Below, in pieces: positions 38,272 to 48,018 of a stretch of 64,000 bases of DNA (its first letter is position 1; every line of letters starts with the position of its first letter). The stretch spans positions 5,282,501 through 5,346,500 of the forward strand of contig NZ_CP015225.1 in the NCBI RefSeq assembly GCF_001623525.1, written 5' to 3'. This stretch comes from Pseudomonas fluorescens (GTDB lineage Bacteria; Pseudomonadota; Gammaproteobacteria; Pseudomonadales; Pseudomonadaceae). Below the pieces are notes generated by a model. It made no database searches, was not told where the DNA came from, and saw only the letters and a list, made by a program, of their open reading frames with translations. A program made the position numbers and the translations under genes.

Positions 38272-38595
38272 TCAGCGACGATCCGCCACCACGCCAATCA
38301 ACACCAGCACCACCAACAACACCGGCGCCAGGCTGTAGTTGTTGAACTGGCTCAAGCCCCGGACGACCCACGGCGTGGCATAGATCAGTGCCGCGCCGCT
38401 GCCGATCATGCACAGCAGGGCGATCAACGGTACGCGCAAGGCGCCGGCGATGCTGCCCAGGCGTTGCTCGACCCAGCCCTTGATGTCGGCACCAAACAAC
38501 ACCAGCAGGCAGCCCACCAAGGCCAGGGAGATTTCCGACAGGTTGCTGCGGCTCCAGCGGGACACGGTGGCGAGCAGGTCGAGTACCAGATCCAT
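38272..38595 (-). CDS. DUF3392 family membrane protein
   Basis: A 107-residue protein with three hydrophobic segments (ISLALVGCLLVLFGADI, VPLIALLCMIGSGAALIY, APVLLVVLVLIGVVA). The sequence MDLVLDLLATVSRWSRSNLS fits DUF3392. Nothing is known of its role. It lies upstream of hemW on the same strand, 21 bases from the hemW stop. Confidence 0.75.
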   Translation of the reverse strand: MDLVLDLLATVSRWSRSNLSEISLALVGCLLVLFGADIKGWVEQRLGSIAGALRVPLIALLCMIGSGAALIYATPWVVRGLSQFNNYSLAPVLLVVLVLIGVVADRR

Positions 38596-38616
38596 TCGAT
38601 TTCCTTGTTTGGGTAA

Positions 38617-39816
38617 TTAGCTCAAAAATGTCTGCAGCAAGTCGTTGAGAAACAGCTGTCCGCGCTCGGTGGCCGCCAGACGTGTCGGTTCGACCTGCAA
38701 CAGCCCGCTTTGTTCGGCCTCGCGCCGGCCTTCGGCCAGGCTTTGCAGGGGCAGGCCGGTGCGCTGCGCAAACAGTTGCGCGTCAACGCCTTCGGTCAGG
38801 CGCAGGGCGTTCATCAGGAACTCGAACGGCAGCTCTTCGTTGGTCAGCGTTTTCTCCCCTGCCAGGAAGCGCTTGGCCGGGTTGAGATAGTCCTTGGGCA
38901 GGCGGGTCTTCCAGGTGCGTACGATGCGCCCGTCTGGATGGCTGAGCTTGCCGTGGGCACCGGCACCGATGCCGATGAAGTCGCCGAAACTCCAATAATT
39001 GAGGTTATGCCGCGCCGCCCGACCGGGTTGGGCGTAGGCCGAGACTTCGTATTGAGCGTAGCCGTGCTCGGCCAGCAGGGCTTGCCCGGCTTCCTGGATG
39101 TCCCACAGCGTGTCGTCTTCGGGCAAGGTCGGCGGCTGGTTCCAGAACACCGTGTTCGGCTCCAGCGTCAGTTGGTACCAGGACAGGTGGGTCGGCTTCA
39201 AGGCGATGGCTTGGCTCAGGTCGCCCAGGGCGTCGTCGAGGGACTGGTCGGGCAGGCCATGCATCAGGTCCAGGTTGAAGTTATCGAACCCGGCCTGACG
39301 GGCCATGCCGGCGGCGCGCACCGCCTCGTCACCGTTGTGGATCCGTCCCAGGGCCTCGAGCTTGGCCTGCTGGAAGCTCTGGATGCCGATGGACAGGCGA
39401 TTGATGCCCAAGGCCCGGTAAGCGACGAATTTTTCTTGCTCGAAGGTGCCGGGGTTGGCTTCCAGGGTGATTTCAATGTCCTGGGCGAAGGGTATCCGCG
39501 CCTCGACACCCTTGAGCAACCGCCCCAGGGCTTGGGCGCTGAACAGGCTCGGGGTGCCGCCACCAAAAAAGATCGAGCTCAGCGGGCGACCATGGGCCGC
39601 ATGCAGATCCTGGTCGAGGTCGGCCAGCAAGGCGTCGACATATTCCTCTTCCGGCAACTGCGGGCTGGCGGTGTGGGAGTTGAAGTCGCAATACGGGCAT
39701 TTGCGCACGCACCACGGGATGTGGACGTACAACGCCAGGGGCGGCAGCACTGGCAGTGGCACCCGAGGTGTTTGTGCACCGCCGTGAATCAGCGGTGCGG
39801 GAGAATCAATGGTCAT
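38617..39816 (-). CDS. hemW: Radical SAM heme chaperone HemW
   Basis: A 399-residue radical SAM protein that binds heme and passes it to apoproteins, a relative of HemN but not a coproporphyrinogen oxidase. The cluster motif is C36-C40-C43 in [20 protein letters not shown] follows. The HemW domain is at the C-terminus. The start at 39816 overlaps the rdgB stop by four bases, so the gene is translationally coupled to rdgB. Confidence 0.93.
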   Translation of the reverse strand: MTIDSPAPLIHGGAQTPRVPLPVLPPLALYVHIPWCVRKCPYCDFNSHTASPQLPEEEYVDALLADLDQDLHAAHGRPLSSIFFGGGTPSLFSAQALGRLLKGVEARIPFAQDIEITLEANPGTFEQEKFVAYRALGINRLSIGIQSFQQAKLEALGRIHNGDEAVRAAGMARQAGFDNFNLDLMHGLPDQSLDDALGDLSQAIALKPTHLSWYQLTLEPNTVFWNQPPTLPEDDTLWDIQEAGQALLAEHGYAQYEVSAYAQPGRAARHNLNYWSFGDFIGIGAGAHGKLSHPDGRIVRTWKTRLPKDYLNPAKRFLAGEKTLTNEELPFEFLMNALRLTEGVDAQLFAQRTGLPLQSLAEGRREAEQSGLLQVEPTRLAATERGQLFLNDLLQTFLS

Positions 39817-40409
39817 TGCAGGCCCAGGCGTTGACGCAGCAGGGCCATGGCGCGGGCGCGGTGGCTCAGCTGGTTTTTTTCCACCGGGCCCAGTTCGGCG
39901 CTGGAGCAATTGCGCTCCGGCACCCAGAACAACGGGTCATAGCCAAAACCGTGCTCGCCGCTGGCTTCGGTGAGAATGCGCCCGTGCCACAGGCCTTCGC
40001 AGAGGATCGGCAGCGGATCATCGGCATGGCGGACCAGGGCCAGCACACACACGAACTGCGCGCCGCGCTCGGCTTCGGGCACGTCCTTGAGGGCGTCGAG
40101 CAGCTTGGCGTTGTTCGCCGCGTCACCTTTGCCGTCAGCGTAACGGGCCGAGTAAATGCCTGGCGCGCCGCCCAGGAAGTCCACGGCCAGCCCGGAATCG
40201 TCGGCCAGCGCTGGCAGGCCCGAGATGCGTGCGGCATTGCGGGCCTTGAGGATGGCGTTCTCGACGAACGACAGGCCGGTTTCTTCCGGTTCCACCTGGC
40301 TGAACTCACCAATCGAGCGTAACTGCACCGACCCGCCGAGCATGGCCTGCAGTTCCTTGAGTTTGCCGGCGTTGTGGCTGGCCAGTACGAGTTGGGTGAA
40401 ATTGATCAT
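39813..40409 (-). CDS. rdgB: XTP/dITP diphosphatase (RdgB/HAM1 family)
   Basis: RdgB hydrolyses dITP, dXTP and similar non-canonical nucleotides, preventing their use in DNA. The 198-residue protein has [14 protein letters not shown], the metal site ADDSGL (D70, D71) and the segment [10 protein letters not shown]. It overlaps the DUF4426 gene (upstream) and hemW (downstream) by four bases each, all ATGA-type. Confidence 0.95.
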   Translation of the reverse strand: MINFTQLVLASHNAGKLKELQAMLGGSVQLRSIGEFSQVEPEETGLSFVENAILKARNAARISGLPALADDSGLAVDFLGGAPGIYSARYADGKGDAANNAKLLDALKDVPEAERGAQFVCVLALVRHADDPLPILCEGLWHGRILTEASGEHGFGYDPLFWVPERNCSSAELGPVEKNQLSHRARAMALLRQRLGLQ

Positions 40410-40840
40410 TGGCCCGGGAACAGTTCCTGGTTGAAGTTGATGGTGTTGATCTTGTCGCCGGTTTTCACCTTGATTTCAAAGGTGCGGGTTTCCTGTTGGT
40501 CCACTGGATACTGGGCGATGTAATAGATCGCGCCTTGTTCGGTGATCTGGCGGAAGGAGAGGGGGACTGTCTTGCTGGTCAGGTCCTTCACCGTGCCGCT
40601 GACGTCGGCGATCAATGGCTTGCCGCTTTTGATCACCGAGACATTGATCACGCCTTGGTTCTTGCTGCGAATCAGCTCGGCAGCCTTGGCGATATCCGGC
40701 GTCAGGAAGGTGGAGTTGAAGGTGTTGTAGTGCACGGTGATATCACCGAACACTTCCTTGCGCTCGCCCTTGATAGCGTCGGCGGCCATGGCGCCAACGC
40801 TCAGGCAAGCGGTGATGAGAAACAACGCTAGACGGTTCAT
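40406..40840 (-). CDS. DUF4426 domain-containing periplasmic protein
   Basis: A 144-residue protein with a signal peptide ([20 protein letters not shown]) followed by the DUF4426 domain. The mature protein is beta-rich and of unknown function. Its stop overlaps the start of rdgB by four bases. It is separated from metW by 25 bases. Confidence 0.85.
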   Translation of the reverse strand: MNRLALFLITACLSVGAMAADAIKGERKEVFGDITVHYNTFNSTFLTPDIAKAAELIRSKNQGVINVSVIKSGKPLIADVSGTVKDLTSKTVPLSFRQITEQGAIYYIAQYPVDQQETRTFEIKVKTGDKINTINFNQELFPGQ

Positions 40841-40865
40841 GTCGTGCTCCTGGTGAGGCCGGGGC

Positions 40866-41486
40866 TCACACCGCGACCTGATAATCGGTAAGGCCTGGGC
40901 TGCTGACCCGATAGATGCCTATTTCACCTAACAGATTAGGCCATAGCTTGCTGGCCCACCCGTGGCGGTGCTGCTGGTCCACGGCCAGGCGATCGATGAC
41001 CTTGGCTTCACGCTCGCGGCACAGCGCTTCGAAATCCTCGAAGGTGCAGAAGTGGATGTTCGGCGTGTTGTACCAGGTGTAGGGCAGGAACTCCGAGACC
41101 GGCATGCGGCCTTTGCTCGCCAGGTACCAGCGGCAACGCCAGTGGCCGAAGTTGGGGAAGGTGATGATGCACTGGCGTCCAACCCGCAGCATTTCGTCGA
41201 GGATCTTGTCCGGGTAGTGCACCGCTTGCAGGGCTTGGGTCATGACCACGATGTCGAAGCTGTTGCTGGCAAAGTTGCCCAGGCCCTTGTCCAGGTCCTG
41301 CTCGATCACGTTGATGCCCTTGGCGACGCACTCGGCAATGTTGTCCGGGTCGTTTTCCAGGCCGTAGCCGCTGACTTGCTTGTTGTCCCGCAGCCAGGTC
41401 AGCAGTTCGCCGTTGCCGCAGCCCAGGTCGAGCACGCGGCTGCCGGCGGGGATCCATTCCTGGATGATTTCCAGATCGGCTCTCAT
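40866..41486 (-). CDS. metW: Methionine biosynthesis protein MetW
   Basis: A 206-residue protein of the class I methyltransferase fold (LDLGCGNGELLTWL, SAM motif). In Pseudomonas it works with MetX in homoserine acylation. It lies immediately downstream of metX (seven bases), a fixed arrangement. The protein is probably regulatory or a partner, and its own methyltransferase reaction is not established. Confidence 0.93.
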   Translation of the reverse strand: MRADLEIIQEWIPAGSRVLDLGCGNGELLTWLRDNKQVSGYGLENDPDNIAECVAKGINVIEQDLDKGLGNFASNSFDIVVMTQALQAVHYPDKILDEMLRVGRQCIITFPNFGHWRCRWYLASKGRMPVSEFLPYTWYNTPNIHFCTFEDFEALCREREAKVIDRLAVDQQHRHGWASKLWPNLLGEIGIYRVSSPGLTDYQVAV

Positions 41487-41493
41487 GGCGTCC

Positions 41494-42633
41494 TCACAGC
41501 GTTATACGGTTCATGTAGTTGCCGAACGCCTGCAGGTAGCGCGGGATCGGGATCAAAAAGGCGTCGTGACCCTGGGGCGCGTCGATTTCCAGGTAGCAGA
41601 CGTCCTTGCGCGCGGCCATCAGCGCGTCCACCAGCTCCCGCGAGCGCGCCGGGGAGAAGCGCCAGTCGGTGGTGAACGACATCACGCAGAACTTGGCGGT
41701 GGCATTGGCGAAGGTTTTCGCCAGGTTATCGTCGAAGTTTGCTGCCGGATCGAAGTAGTCCAGTGCCTTGGTCATCAACAGGTAGGTGTTGGCGTCGAAA
41801 CGCCCGGAGAACTCTTCACCCTGATAACGCAGGTAGCTTTCGACCTGGAACTCGACGCTGTGGAAGTCGTAGTTGAGCTTTTCGCTCTTGAGGCCACGGC
41901 CGAATTTCTCGCCCATGGAGTCGTCGGACAGGTAGGTGATGTGCCCGACCATCCGCGCCAGCATCAGCCCGCGCTTGGGGATCACGCCGTGTTCCTGGAA
42001 CGAGCCGCCGTGGAATTCGGGATCGGTGAGGATCGCCTGGCGCGCCACTTCGTTGAAGGCGATGTTCTGCGCCGACAGCTTGGGCGCCGAGGCGATTGCC
42101 AGGCAGTGGCGCACGCGGTCCGGGTAGGTGATGGTCCACTGCAAAGCTTGCATGCCCCCCAGGCTGCCGCCGATCACGGCGGCCCACTGGCCGATCCCGA
42201 GGCGGTCGGCCAGGCGTGCCTGGCTGTGGACCCAGTCTTCCACGGTCAGCACCGGGAAGTCGGCACCGAAAGGTTTGCCGGTGTCCGGGTTGAGGCTGCT
42301 GGGGCCGGTGGAGCCGTTGCAGCCGCCCAGGTTGTTCAGGCTGACCACGAAGAACTTGCTGGTATCGATGGGCTTGCCCGGGCCGATGCAGCTGTCCCAC
42401 CAGCCGGGCTTGCGGTCGTCGACGCTGTGGTAGCCGGCGGCGTGGTGATGCCCCGACAAGGCGTGGCAAATCAGCACGGCATTGCTCGCCGTGGCATTGA
42501 GGGTGCCGTAGGTTTCGTAGATCAGGTCATAGGCTGGCAACGAACGGCCGCAGGCCAGGGCCAGGGGCTCGCTGAAATGCGCCATTTGCGGCGTCACCAG
42601 ACCAACGGAATCGGGGGGAAAGGCAGCTGGCAT
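41494..42633 (-). CDS. metX: Homoserine O-succinyltransferase MetX (MetXS)
   Basis: A 379-residue alpha/beta-fold acyltransferase that activates homoserine at the start of methionine synthesis. The nucleophile S157 is in [12 protein letters not shown]. The C-terminal catalytic pair is in the APQGHDAFL segment. In Pseudomonas MetX uses succinyl-CoA, and the sequence alone cannot exclude acetyl-CoA. metW follows at seven bases. The start at 42633 gives the family form. Confidence 0.93.
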   Translation of the reverse strand: MPAAFPPDSVGLVTPQMAHFSEPLALACGRSLPAYDLIYETYGTLNATASNAVLICHALSGHHHAAGYHSVDDRKPGWWDSCIGPGKPIDTSKFFVVSLNNLGGCNGSTGPSSLNPDTGKPFGADFPVLTVEDWVHSQARLADRLGIGQWAAVIGGSLGGMQALQWTITYPDRVRHCLAIASAPKLSAQNIAFNEVARQAILTDPEFHGGSFQEHGVIPKRGLMLARMVGHITYLSDDSMGEKFGRGLKSEKLNYDFHSVEFQVESYLRYQGEEFSGRFDANTYLLMTKALDYFDPAANFDDNLAKTFANATAKFCVMSFTTDWRFSPARSRELVDALMAARKDVCYLEIDAPQGHDAFLIPIPRYLQAFGNYMNRITL

Positions 42634-42748
42634 CGACCCTGCTCGCGTTGAAATGAGGCGTAAGTCTAAAGACCGCTGTGGCAGGCGGCAAGCAACGGGC
42701 GGCGCTGATTGTTTCTTGAGTGAAAACCCTGTGCCGGATGAGTTTCCT

Positions 42749-42880
42749 TGTGGCGAGGGAGCTTGCTCCCGCTGGGGCGCGAAGCGGCCCTATCAGGCCG
42801 ATGTCCCGTACCATAGGTAATAGCGCGTTGCCTGGTTGGGGGCTGCTTCACGCCCAGCGGGAGCAAGCTCCCTCGCCACA
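42749..42880. repeat. REPIN, family B
   Basis: Inverted copies with GGGAGCTTGCTCCCGCTGGG form, in the tandem (both minus) metX and DUF167 junction. Confidence 0.9.
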
Positions 42881-42894
42881 GGGTTGGTCATTCA

Positions 42895-43188
42895 TCAGGT
42901 GGGCCGGACGAGGCCCGGCAACTCCGGCAGCTTCTTCGGCGCATGTATCCGCACCCGCTTCTGCCGGTTCAACTCGCCACTGATCAGGCTGACCTGGCTC
43001 TTGGACACGCCAAACGCCTTGGCCAGGAACGCCATCAGGTAGGCGTTGGCCTTGCCCTCGACCGGCGGGGCGGTGAGGCGGATCTTCAGGCGGTCACCGT
43101 GCAACCCGGCGAAATCATCGCTGCGGGCTGCCGGTTGCAGGTGACACTCCAGGATCAGGTCGTCGCCATCCCAGCGAAAGTAGCTCAC
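42895..43188 (-). CDS. DUF167 (YggU) family protein
   Basis: A 97-residue protein of the YggU family, with the conserved end LKIRLTAPPVEGKANAYLMA, and a GTG start that lies three bases beyond the yggT stop. The function is unknown. It belongs to the proC-yggT-DUF167 cluster that is widely conserved in gammaproteobacteria. Confidence 0.85.
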   Translation of the reverse strand: MSYFRWDGDDLILECHLQPAARSDDFAGLHGDRLKIRLTAPPVEGKANAYLMAFLAKAFGVSKSQVSLISGELNRQKRVRIHAPKKLPELPGLVRPT

Positions 43189-43193
43189 TGGGG

Positions 43194-43784
43194 TCAGATC
43201 AGCAGGCGCAGGATTTCCGGCATCATGGTGATCGCCGCCAGGTTGTTGATCACCAGCATGTCGATCAGCTTGAGCACCATGAACGCCAGGATCGGCGAGA
43301 TATCCAGGCCGCCAAGGTTCGGCACGATACGACGGAACGGCGCCAGGGCCGGTTCGCAGATCTGGTTGACCAGTTCGGCACCTGGGTTATGGCTGCCCGG
43401 CGCGACCCACGACAGGATCACGCTGATGATCATGGCGAAGAAGAAAATCTTCAGGAACAGCGCGGTCACGCCAATGAGCGACCAGATCAGCAGTTGCAAC
43501 GGGTTGCCGGTGGTGCCGTAGGTCAGCAGCAGGGTCAGGGCCATCAGCGCCAGTTGCACCAGGATCGCCAGTACCAGCGAGGACATGTCCAGGCCGAACA
43601 CGCTTGGGATGATCCGGCGCAGTGGCTTGAGCAGCGGCTGGGTGGCCTTGACGATGAACTGGCAGAGCGGGTTGTAGAAGTTCGCGCGCACCAGTTGCAG
43701 CACGAAACGCAGCAGCACGATCAGCAGGTACAGGCTGCCGAGGGTTTGCAGCACGTAGACCGCTGCAGTGTTCAATCCAATCAT
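43194..43784 (-). CDS. YggT family membrane protein
   Basis: A 196-residue protein with two YggT units, each with a hydrophobic pair (LGSLYLLIVLLRFVLQLV and FFFAMIISVILSWVAP), and the paired prolines NPLCQFIVKATQPLLKPLRR and NQICEPALAPFRR. The role is unclear and is perhaps related to division or osmotic stress. It starts 11 bases after the proC stop. Confidence 0.9.
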   Translation of the reverse strand: MIGLNTAAVYVLQTLGSLYLLIVLLRFVLQLVRANFYNPLCQFIVKATQPLLKPLRRIIPSVFGLDMSSLVLAILVQLALMALTLLLTYGTTGNPLQLLIWSLIGVTALFLKIFFFAMIISVILSWVAPGSHNPGAELVNQICEPALAPFRRIVPNLGGLDISPILAFMVLKLIDMLVINNLAAITMMPEILRLLI

Positions 43785-43794
43785 GAATAACTCC

Positions 43795-44613
43795 TTATTG
43801 GCCCAGTTGTTCGGCCATTTCGGCCGAGCGGTGCGCGGCGGCGCCGAGTGCTTTTTCCACCAGGGCTTCGAAGCCCCCGGCCTGGAACGATTTGATGGCC
43901 GCTTCGGTGGTGCCGGCCGGCGAGGTCACGCGGCGGCGCAGCTCGGCCGCGTCGACGTCGCTGGAGACAGCCATGTGTGCGGCGCCTAGTGCGGTCTGCA
44001 AGGTCAGCTGGGCGGCGGTTTCCCGGGGCAGGCCGAGTTTCTCGCCGGCGGCGGTCATGGCTTCGATCAGCAGGAAAAAGTACGCCGGGCCCGAGCCGGA
44101 GACGGCGGTGACGGCGTCCAGTTGCTGTTCGGTGTCCAGCCACAGTGCCAGGCCGACAGCCGACAGCAGTTCCTCGGCCTGCTGGCGTTGTGCGGCGGAC
44201 ACTTGGGAAGTAGCGAACAGGCCGCTGACGCCCTGGCGCAGCAGTGCCGGGGTGTTGGGCATGCAGCGTACGATCGGCTGCTCGCCGAGCCAGTTGTTCA
44301 TGCTGGCGCACGTGATGCCGGCGGCAATCGACACCACCAGTTGATGAGGCTTGAGGCTTGGGCGCAGGGCCGCGCAGACGGTTTTCATCGCCTGCGGCTT
44401 GACCGCCAGCACGATGACGTCCGCGCCGTCGATGGCCTGGGCGTTGTCGGCGAAGGTTTGGATGCCTTGTTCGCGGCTCACCCGGTTGCGGGTCTCTTCA
44501 CCCGGATCGCTGGCGCGGATCAGGGAAGCGTCCAGGCCCTTGGCCCGCAGGCCGCCGATCAGGCTGGCGGCCATATTGCCGGCGCCGATGAAGGCAATAC
44601 GCGTGTTGCTCAT
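43795..44613 (-). CDS. proC: Pyrroline-5-carboxylate reductase
   Basis: ProC makes proline from pyrroline-5-carboxylate with NAD(P)H. The protein is 272 residues, with the N-terminal nucleotide fold IAFIGAGNMAASLIGGL and the C-terminal signature LTLQTALGAAHM, AGTTEAAIKSFQ. It sits between yggS and yggT. Confidence 0.96.
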   Translation of the reverse strand: MSNTRIAFIGAGNMAASLIGGLRAKGLDASLIRASDPGEETRNRVSREQGIQTFADNAQAIDGADVIVLAVKPQAMKTVCAALRPSLKPHQLVVSIAAGITCASMNNWLGEQPIVRCMPNTPALLRQGVSGLFATSQVSAAQRQQAEELLSAVGLALWLDTEQQLDAVTAVSGSGPAYFFLLIEAMTAAGEKLGLPRETAAQLTLQTALGAAHMAVSSDVDAAELRRRVTSPAGTTEAAIKSFQAGGFEALVEKALGAAAHRSAEMAEQLGQ

Positions 44614-44648
44614 GACAGGTCCTTATAAAGAGATGAGTCGGCCATGTT

Positions 44649-45335
44649 TCAGGATTGACCGTAGTCGCGGGCACCGAACAGGGCCGTTCCGATGCGCACC
44701 CAGGTGGCGCCTTGGGCAATCGCTGACTCAAGGTCGTGGCTCATGCCCATGGAAAGGGTGTCCAGCGGTAGCGCCAGGCTGGCTTGCAAGCGTTGGACCG
44801 CGGCGAAGGCAGCATCCTGGGCGGCGCGGTCTTCGGTGGGTTCGGGAATCGCCATCAATCCGCGCAGTTTCAGGCGGGGCAGGGCGCTGATAGCGCTGGC
44901 CAGGGCGGGCAGGTCCGCTGGGGTGCAGCCGGATTTGCTGGCTTCACCGCTGACGTTGACCTGAATGCAGATGTTCAGCGGTGGCAAGTCGGCCGGACGC
45001 TGCTCGGACAGACGCTGTGCAATTTTCAAGCGATCCACGGAATGCACCCAGTCGAAATGTTCGGCGATAGCGCGCGTCTTGTTCGATTGAATGGGGCCGA
45101 TGAAGTGCCAGATCAAGGGCAGGTCGGTCAGTTCGAGCTGTTTGCCCAAGGCTTCTTGCAGGTAGTTCTCGCCGAAGTCCCGCAGGCCGGCGGCATAGGC
45201 TTCGCGCAGGGCCTGGACGGGCTTGGTCTTGCTCACGGCCAGCAGCTGGACACTGTGTTCGGCACGCTGGGCGGCCTGCTCCGCAGCGCGGATGCGCGAA
45301 CTAACCTGAGCGATGTTGTCTGCTATCGTGGACAT
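44649..45335 (-). CDS. YggS family pyridoxal-phosphate homeostasis protein
   Basis: A 228-residue PLP-binding protein of the YggS/PROSC class. The PLP lysine is K36 in LLAVSKTKPV. ENYLQEAL and NICIQVNVSGEASKSG follow the TIM barrel. It helps control free pyridoxal phosphate. It heads the yggS-proC-yggT-DUF167 operon and is divergent from pilT, 53 bases away. Confidence 0.93.
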   Translation of the reverse strand: MSTIADNIAQVSSRIRAAEQAAQRAEHSVQLLAVSKTKPVQALREAYAAGLRDFGENYLQEALGKQLELTDLPLIWHFIGPIQSNKTRAIAEHFDWVHSVDRLKIAQRLSEQRPADLPPLNICIQVNVSGEASKSGCTPADLPALASAISALPRLKLRGLMAIPEPTEDRAAQDAAFAAVQRLQASLALPLDTLSMGMSHDLESAIAQGATWVRIGTALFGARDYGQS

Positions 45336-45388
45336 AAAGAAGCGCCAGCGGTGAGGTTCGCGGCATTCTACTGGAATTGAGGAGCGCT

Positions 45389-46423
45389 ATGGATATCACT
45401 GAGTTACTGGCGTTCAGCGCCAAGCAGGGCGCGTCGGACCTGCACCTGTCCGCCGGGCTGCCACCGATGATCCGCGTCGATGGCGATGTCAGGCGTATCA
45501 ACCTGCCGGCATTGGACCACAAGCAGGTTCATGAACTGATCTACGACATCATGAACGACCGGCAACGGGTAGATTACGAAAAGTTTCTGGAGACCGATTT
45601 TTCCTTCGATGTGCCGGGCGTGGCGCGGTTCCGGGTCAACGCCTTCAACCAGAATCGCGGTGCGGGGGCCGTGTTTCGGACCATTCCGTCGAAAGTCCTG
45701 ACCATGGAAGACCTGGGGATGGGCGAGGTATTTCGCAAAGTGACCGAGGCGCCTCGCGGACTGGTGTTGGTGACCGGGCCGACCGGTTCAGGCAAGTCCA
45801 CCACATTGGCGGCCATGATCGATTACTTGAACAGCCACAAGCACCATCACATCCTCACCATCGAAGACCCTATCGAATTCGTTCACGAACCGCGCAAATG
45901 CCTGATCAACCAGCGTGAGGTGCACCGCGACACCCAGGGTTTCTCCACGGCCCTGCGTTCGGCCCTGCGGGAGGACCCGGACGTGATCCTGGTGGGGGAG
46001 ATGCGCGACCTGGAGACCATTCGCCTGGCGCTGACAGCCGCGGAAACCGGGCACCTGGTGTTTGGCACCCTGCACACCACATCGGCGGCCAAGACCATTG
46101 ACCGGGTGGTGGACGTGTTCCCCGGCGACGAGAAGTCCATGGTTCGTTCGATGCTGTCGGAATCACTGCAGGCGGTGATTTCCCAGACGCTGGTCAAGAA
46201 GATCGGCGGCGGCCGGATCGCGGCGCATGAAATCATGCTGGGCACCTCGGCCATTCGGAACCTGATCCGTGAAGACAAGGTGGCGCAGATGTACTCGGCC
46301 ATCCAGACGGGTGGTTCGCTGGGAATGCAGACGCTGGATATGTGTTTGAAGGACTTGGTGAGCAAAGGCCTGATCAGCCGCGAACATGCGCGGGAGCGGG
46401 CGCGTACACCGGATAATTTCTGA
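45389..46423 (+). CDS. pilT: Type IV pilus retraction ATPase PilT
   Basis: A 344-residue hexameric ATPase powering pilus retraction. Walker A is GPTGSGKST (residues 130-138), followed by the Asp box ILTIEDPIEF, Walker B LVGEMRD and the C-terminal AIRNLIRE motif needed for retraction. GAGGAG precedes the ATG. In P. aeruginosa pilU follows immediately. Here the next gene is a NlpC/P60 peptidase on the other strand and a REPIN, so pilU is not at this site. Confidence 0.96.
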   Translation: MDITELLAFSAKQGASDLHLSAGLPPMIRVDGDVRRINLPALDHKQVHELIYDIMNDRQRVDYEKFLETDFSFDVPGVARFRVNAFNQNRGAGAVFRTIPSKVLTMEDLGMGEVFRKVTEAPRGLVLVTGPTGSGKSTTLAAMIDYLNSHKHHHILTIEDPIEFVHEPRKCLINQREVHRDTQGFSTALRSALREDPDVILVGEMRDLETIRLALTAAETGHLVFGTLHTTSAAKTIDRVVDVFPGDEKSMVRSMLSESLQAVISQTLVKKIGGGRIAAHEIMLGTSAIRNLIREDKVAQMYSAIQTGGSLGMQTLDMCLKDLVSKGLISREHARERARTPDNF

Positions 46424-46459
46424 GGCGGGGAAACGGTCAGTAAGGCCTGATACGGTCCC

Positions 46460-46582
46460 TGTGGCGAGGGAGCTTGCTCCCGCTGGGCCGCGAAGCGGAC
46501 CCAAAATAATTGGGTCCACAGAGATCATGGGTCTGTTTTGGGGCGGCTGCGCCACCCAGCGGGAGCAAGCTCCCTCGCCACA
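46460..46582. repeat. REPIN, family B
   Basis: Inverted GGGAGCTTGCTCCCGCTGGG and complement in the convergent pilT-NlpC junction. Confidence 0.9.
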
Positions 46583-46605
46583 GGGGGGGCGGTGAGCGCT
46601 TCGGA

Positions 46606-47217
46606 TCAGCGCTGAACCACGCGCATCGCACCCGGCTCTTTCGGCAGCACGCGCTTGGCCACCACGTAATGGGTGTCCCAGTACGGTTTGTTCAAGGTGT
46701 CGATGCTCACCGACTTGCCACGGCGCGGGGCGTGGATGAAGCGGTCGTTGCCCAGGTAGATGGCCACGTGGTTGACCCGGCGGCTCTTGAGCTTGAAGAA
46801 GATCAGGTCACCGGGCTTGAGGTCCTTGCGCTCGACTTTCTCGCCATGACCGGCGGCCATGGCGTTGGAGGTGCGCGGCAGGTCGAAGGTGGCGTCGTTG
46901 AAGGCGTATTTCACCAGTCCGCTGCAATCGAAACCTTTACTTGGGCTACTGCCGCCCCAACGATAAGGTGTGCCCAGTACATTCACGGCGCGACTCAACA
47001 CATTGCTGCTCGCTTTGGTCGCCATCGGCGGGACCAGCTTGCTGTTGGTCGTGCTCACGCGCTGGGCGCTTGGCTTGTCCTTGCTCAAGGAGGCAGAGAC
47101 ATGGGATTTCGGGGTATAGCCGTTGACGTTGGGAAGACGTTGCTCACGATTGGTGGCGTGGGCGGCCAGTGGCAATAATAGGCAAATGGTTAGCCATGTC
47201 TTGAAAAATGGACGCAT
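46606..47217 (-). CDS. C40 (NlpC/P60) family peptidoglycan endopeptidase
   Basis: A 203-residue secreted protein with a signal peptide (MRPFFKTWLTICLLLPLAAH) and a NlpC/P60 domain from residue 75 or so. The catalytic Cys is C98 in FDCSGLVKYAF, H150 in RVNHVAIYLG is the catalytic histidine and H162 is the third residue. It is likely to cut peptidoglycan stem peptides. The region between signal and catalytic domain is unstructured. Confidence 0.92.
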   Translation of the reverse strand: MRPFFKTWLTICLLLPLAAHATNREQRLPNVNGYTPKSHVSASLSKDKPSAQRVSTTNSKLVPPMATKASSNVLSRAVNVLGTPYRWGGSSPSKGFDCSGLVKYAFNDATFDLPRTSNAMAAGHGEKVERKDLKPGDLIFFKLKSRRVNHVAIYLGNDRFIHAPRRGKSVSIDTLNKPYWDTHYVVAKRVLPKEPGAMRVVQR

Positions 47218-47466
47218 TAGGCAAGGCTCTTAAAGGTTAGCGCGCAACTTTATAACAGCTTTTTTTGCCATTCCGAGGCCGTTTGTCGATTCGAAACGCA
47301 GCGCAAAACCCAGCAAAATGCGACAAATTGACCTGATTGTCCGACAGAACCCCGATATCACGGGGCTTTCGCCGGTTCGAGTTGCCCAAGACCGCTTGTC
47401 GGCTGGACACGAAAAAGTCACAAAAACTCCGAAAAAATTTATCTATCGAGGCAAAAGAGGCCATTC

Positions 47467-47895
47467 ATGAACAGCTATCAGCAGGACGCAATCCGCGATA
47501 CCCACAGCAAAGTCATTGGGTATCTGCTGTGGATTTTCGGTTTTACCGGCGCCCACCGTTTCTATTACGGCAAGCCGGTCACGGGCACGATCTGGTTCTT
47601 CACCTTCGGCCTGCTGGGCATTGGTTGGCTGATCGACCTGTTCCTGATCCCGGCCATGGATCGCGAAGCGGACCTGCGGTTTACCCCGGGGCCTATCGAG
47701 TACAGCGTGGCGTGGATTCTGCTGACGTTTCTCGGGGTGCTGGGCGTACACCGCATGTACCAGGGCAAATGGCTCAGCGGGATCCTTTACTTGCTGACTG
47801 GCGGGGTATTTTTCCTGGGGGTGCTGTATGACTTCTGGACGCTGAATGATCAGGTGTCGATCCGTAATGCGCAGAAGCGTGGGGCTTTTCAGTAA
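47467..47895 (+). CDS. TM2 domain-containing membrane protein
   Basis: A 142-residue membrane protein with two TM2-type units (GYLLWIFGFTGAHRFYYGK, then LLTFLGVLGVHRMYQGK), each an FG-GAHRFY type motif with adjacent hydrophobic stretches. The function is unknown. It lies divergent from the NlpC gene, with an AT-rich gap of 249 bases. Confidence 0.8.
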   Translation: MNSYQQDAIRDTHSKVIGYLLWIFGFTGAHRFYYGKPVTGTIWFFTFGLLGIGWLIDLFLIPAMDREADLRFTPGPIEYSVAWILLTFLGVLGVHRMYQGKWLSGILYLLTGGVFFLGVLYDFWTLNDQVSIRNAQKRGAFQ

Positions 47896-47909
47896 GACCT
47901 GGTCACCTG

Positions 47910-48005
47910 CATCGCGAGCAAGCTCGCTCCCACACTGGATTGAGGTGTTCACACATCATGTGTTCACCAAAGATCCACCTGTGGGAGCGAGCTTGCTCGC
48001 GATAG
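47910..48005. repeat. REPIN, family A
   Basis: Inverted GGGAGCGAGCTTGCTCGCGA and complement. The spacer holds a GTTCACACATCATGTGTTCAC-like hairpin. Convergent TM2-pyrC' junction. Confidence 0.9.
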
Positions 48006-48018
48006 GCGCGGCGCGGTA

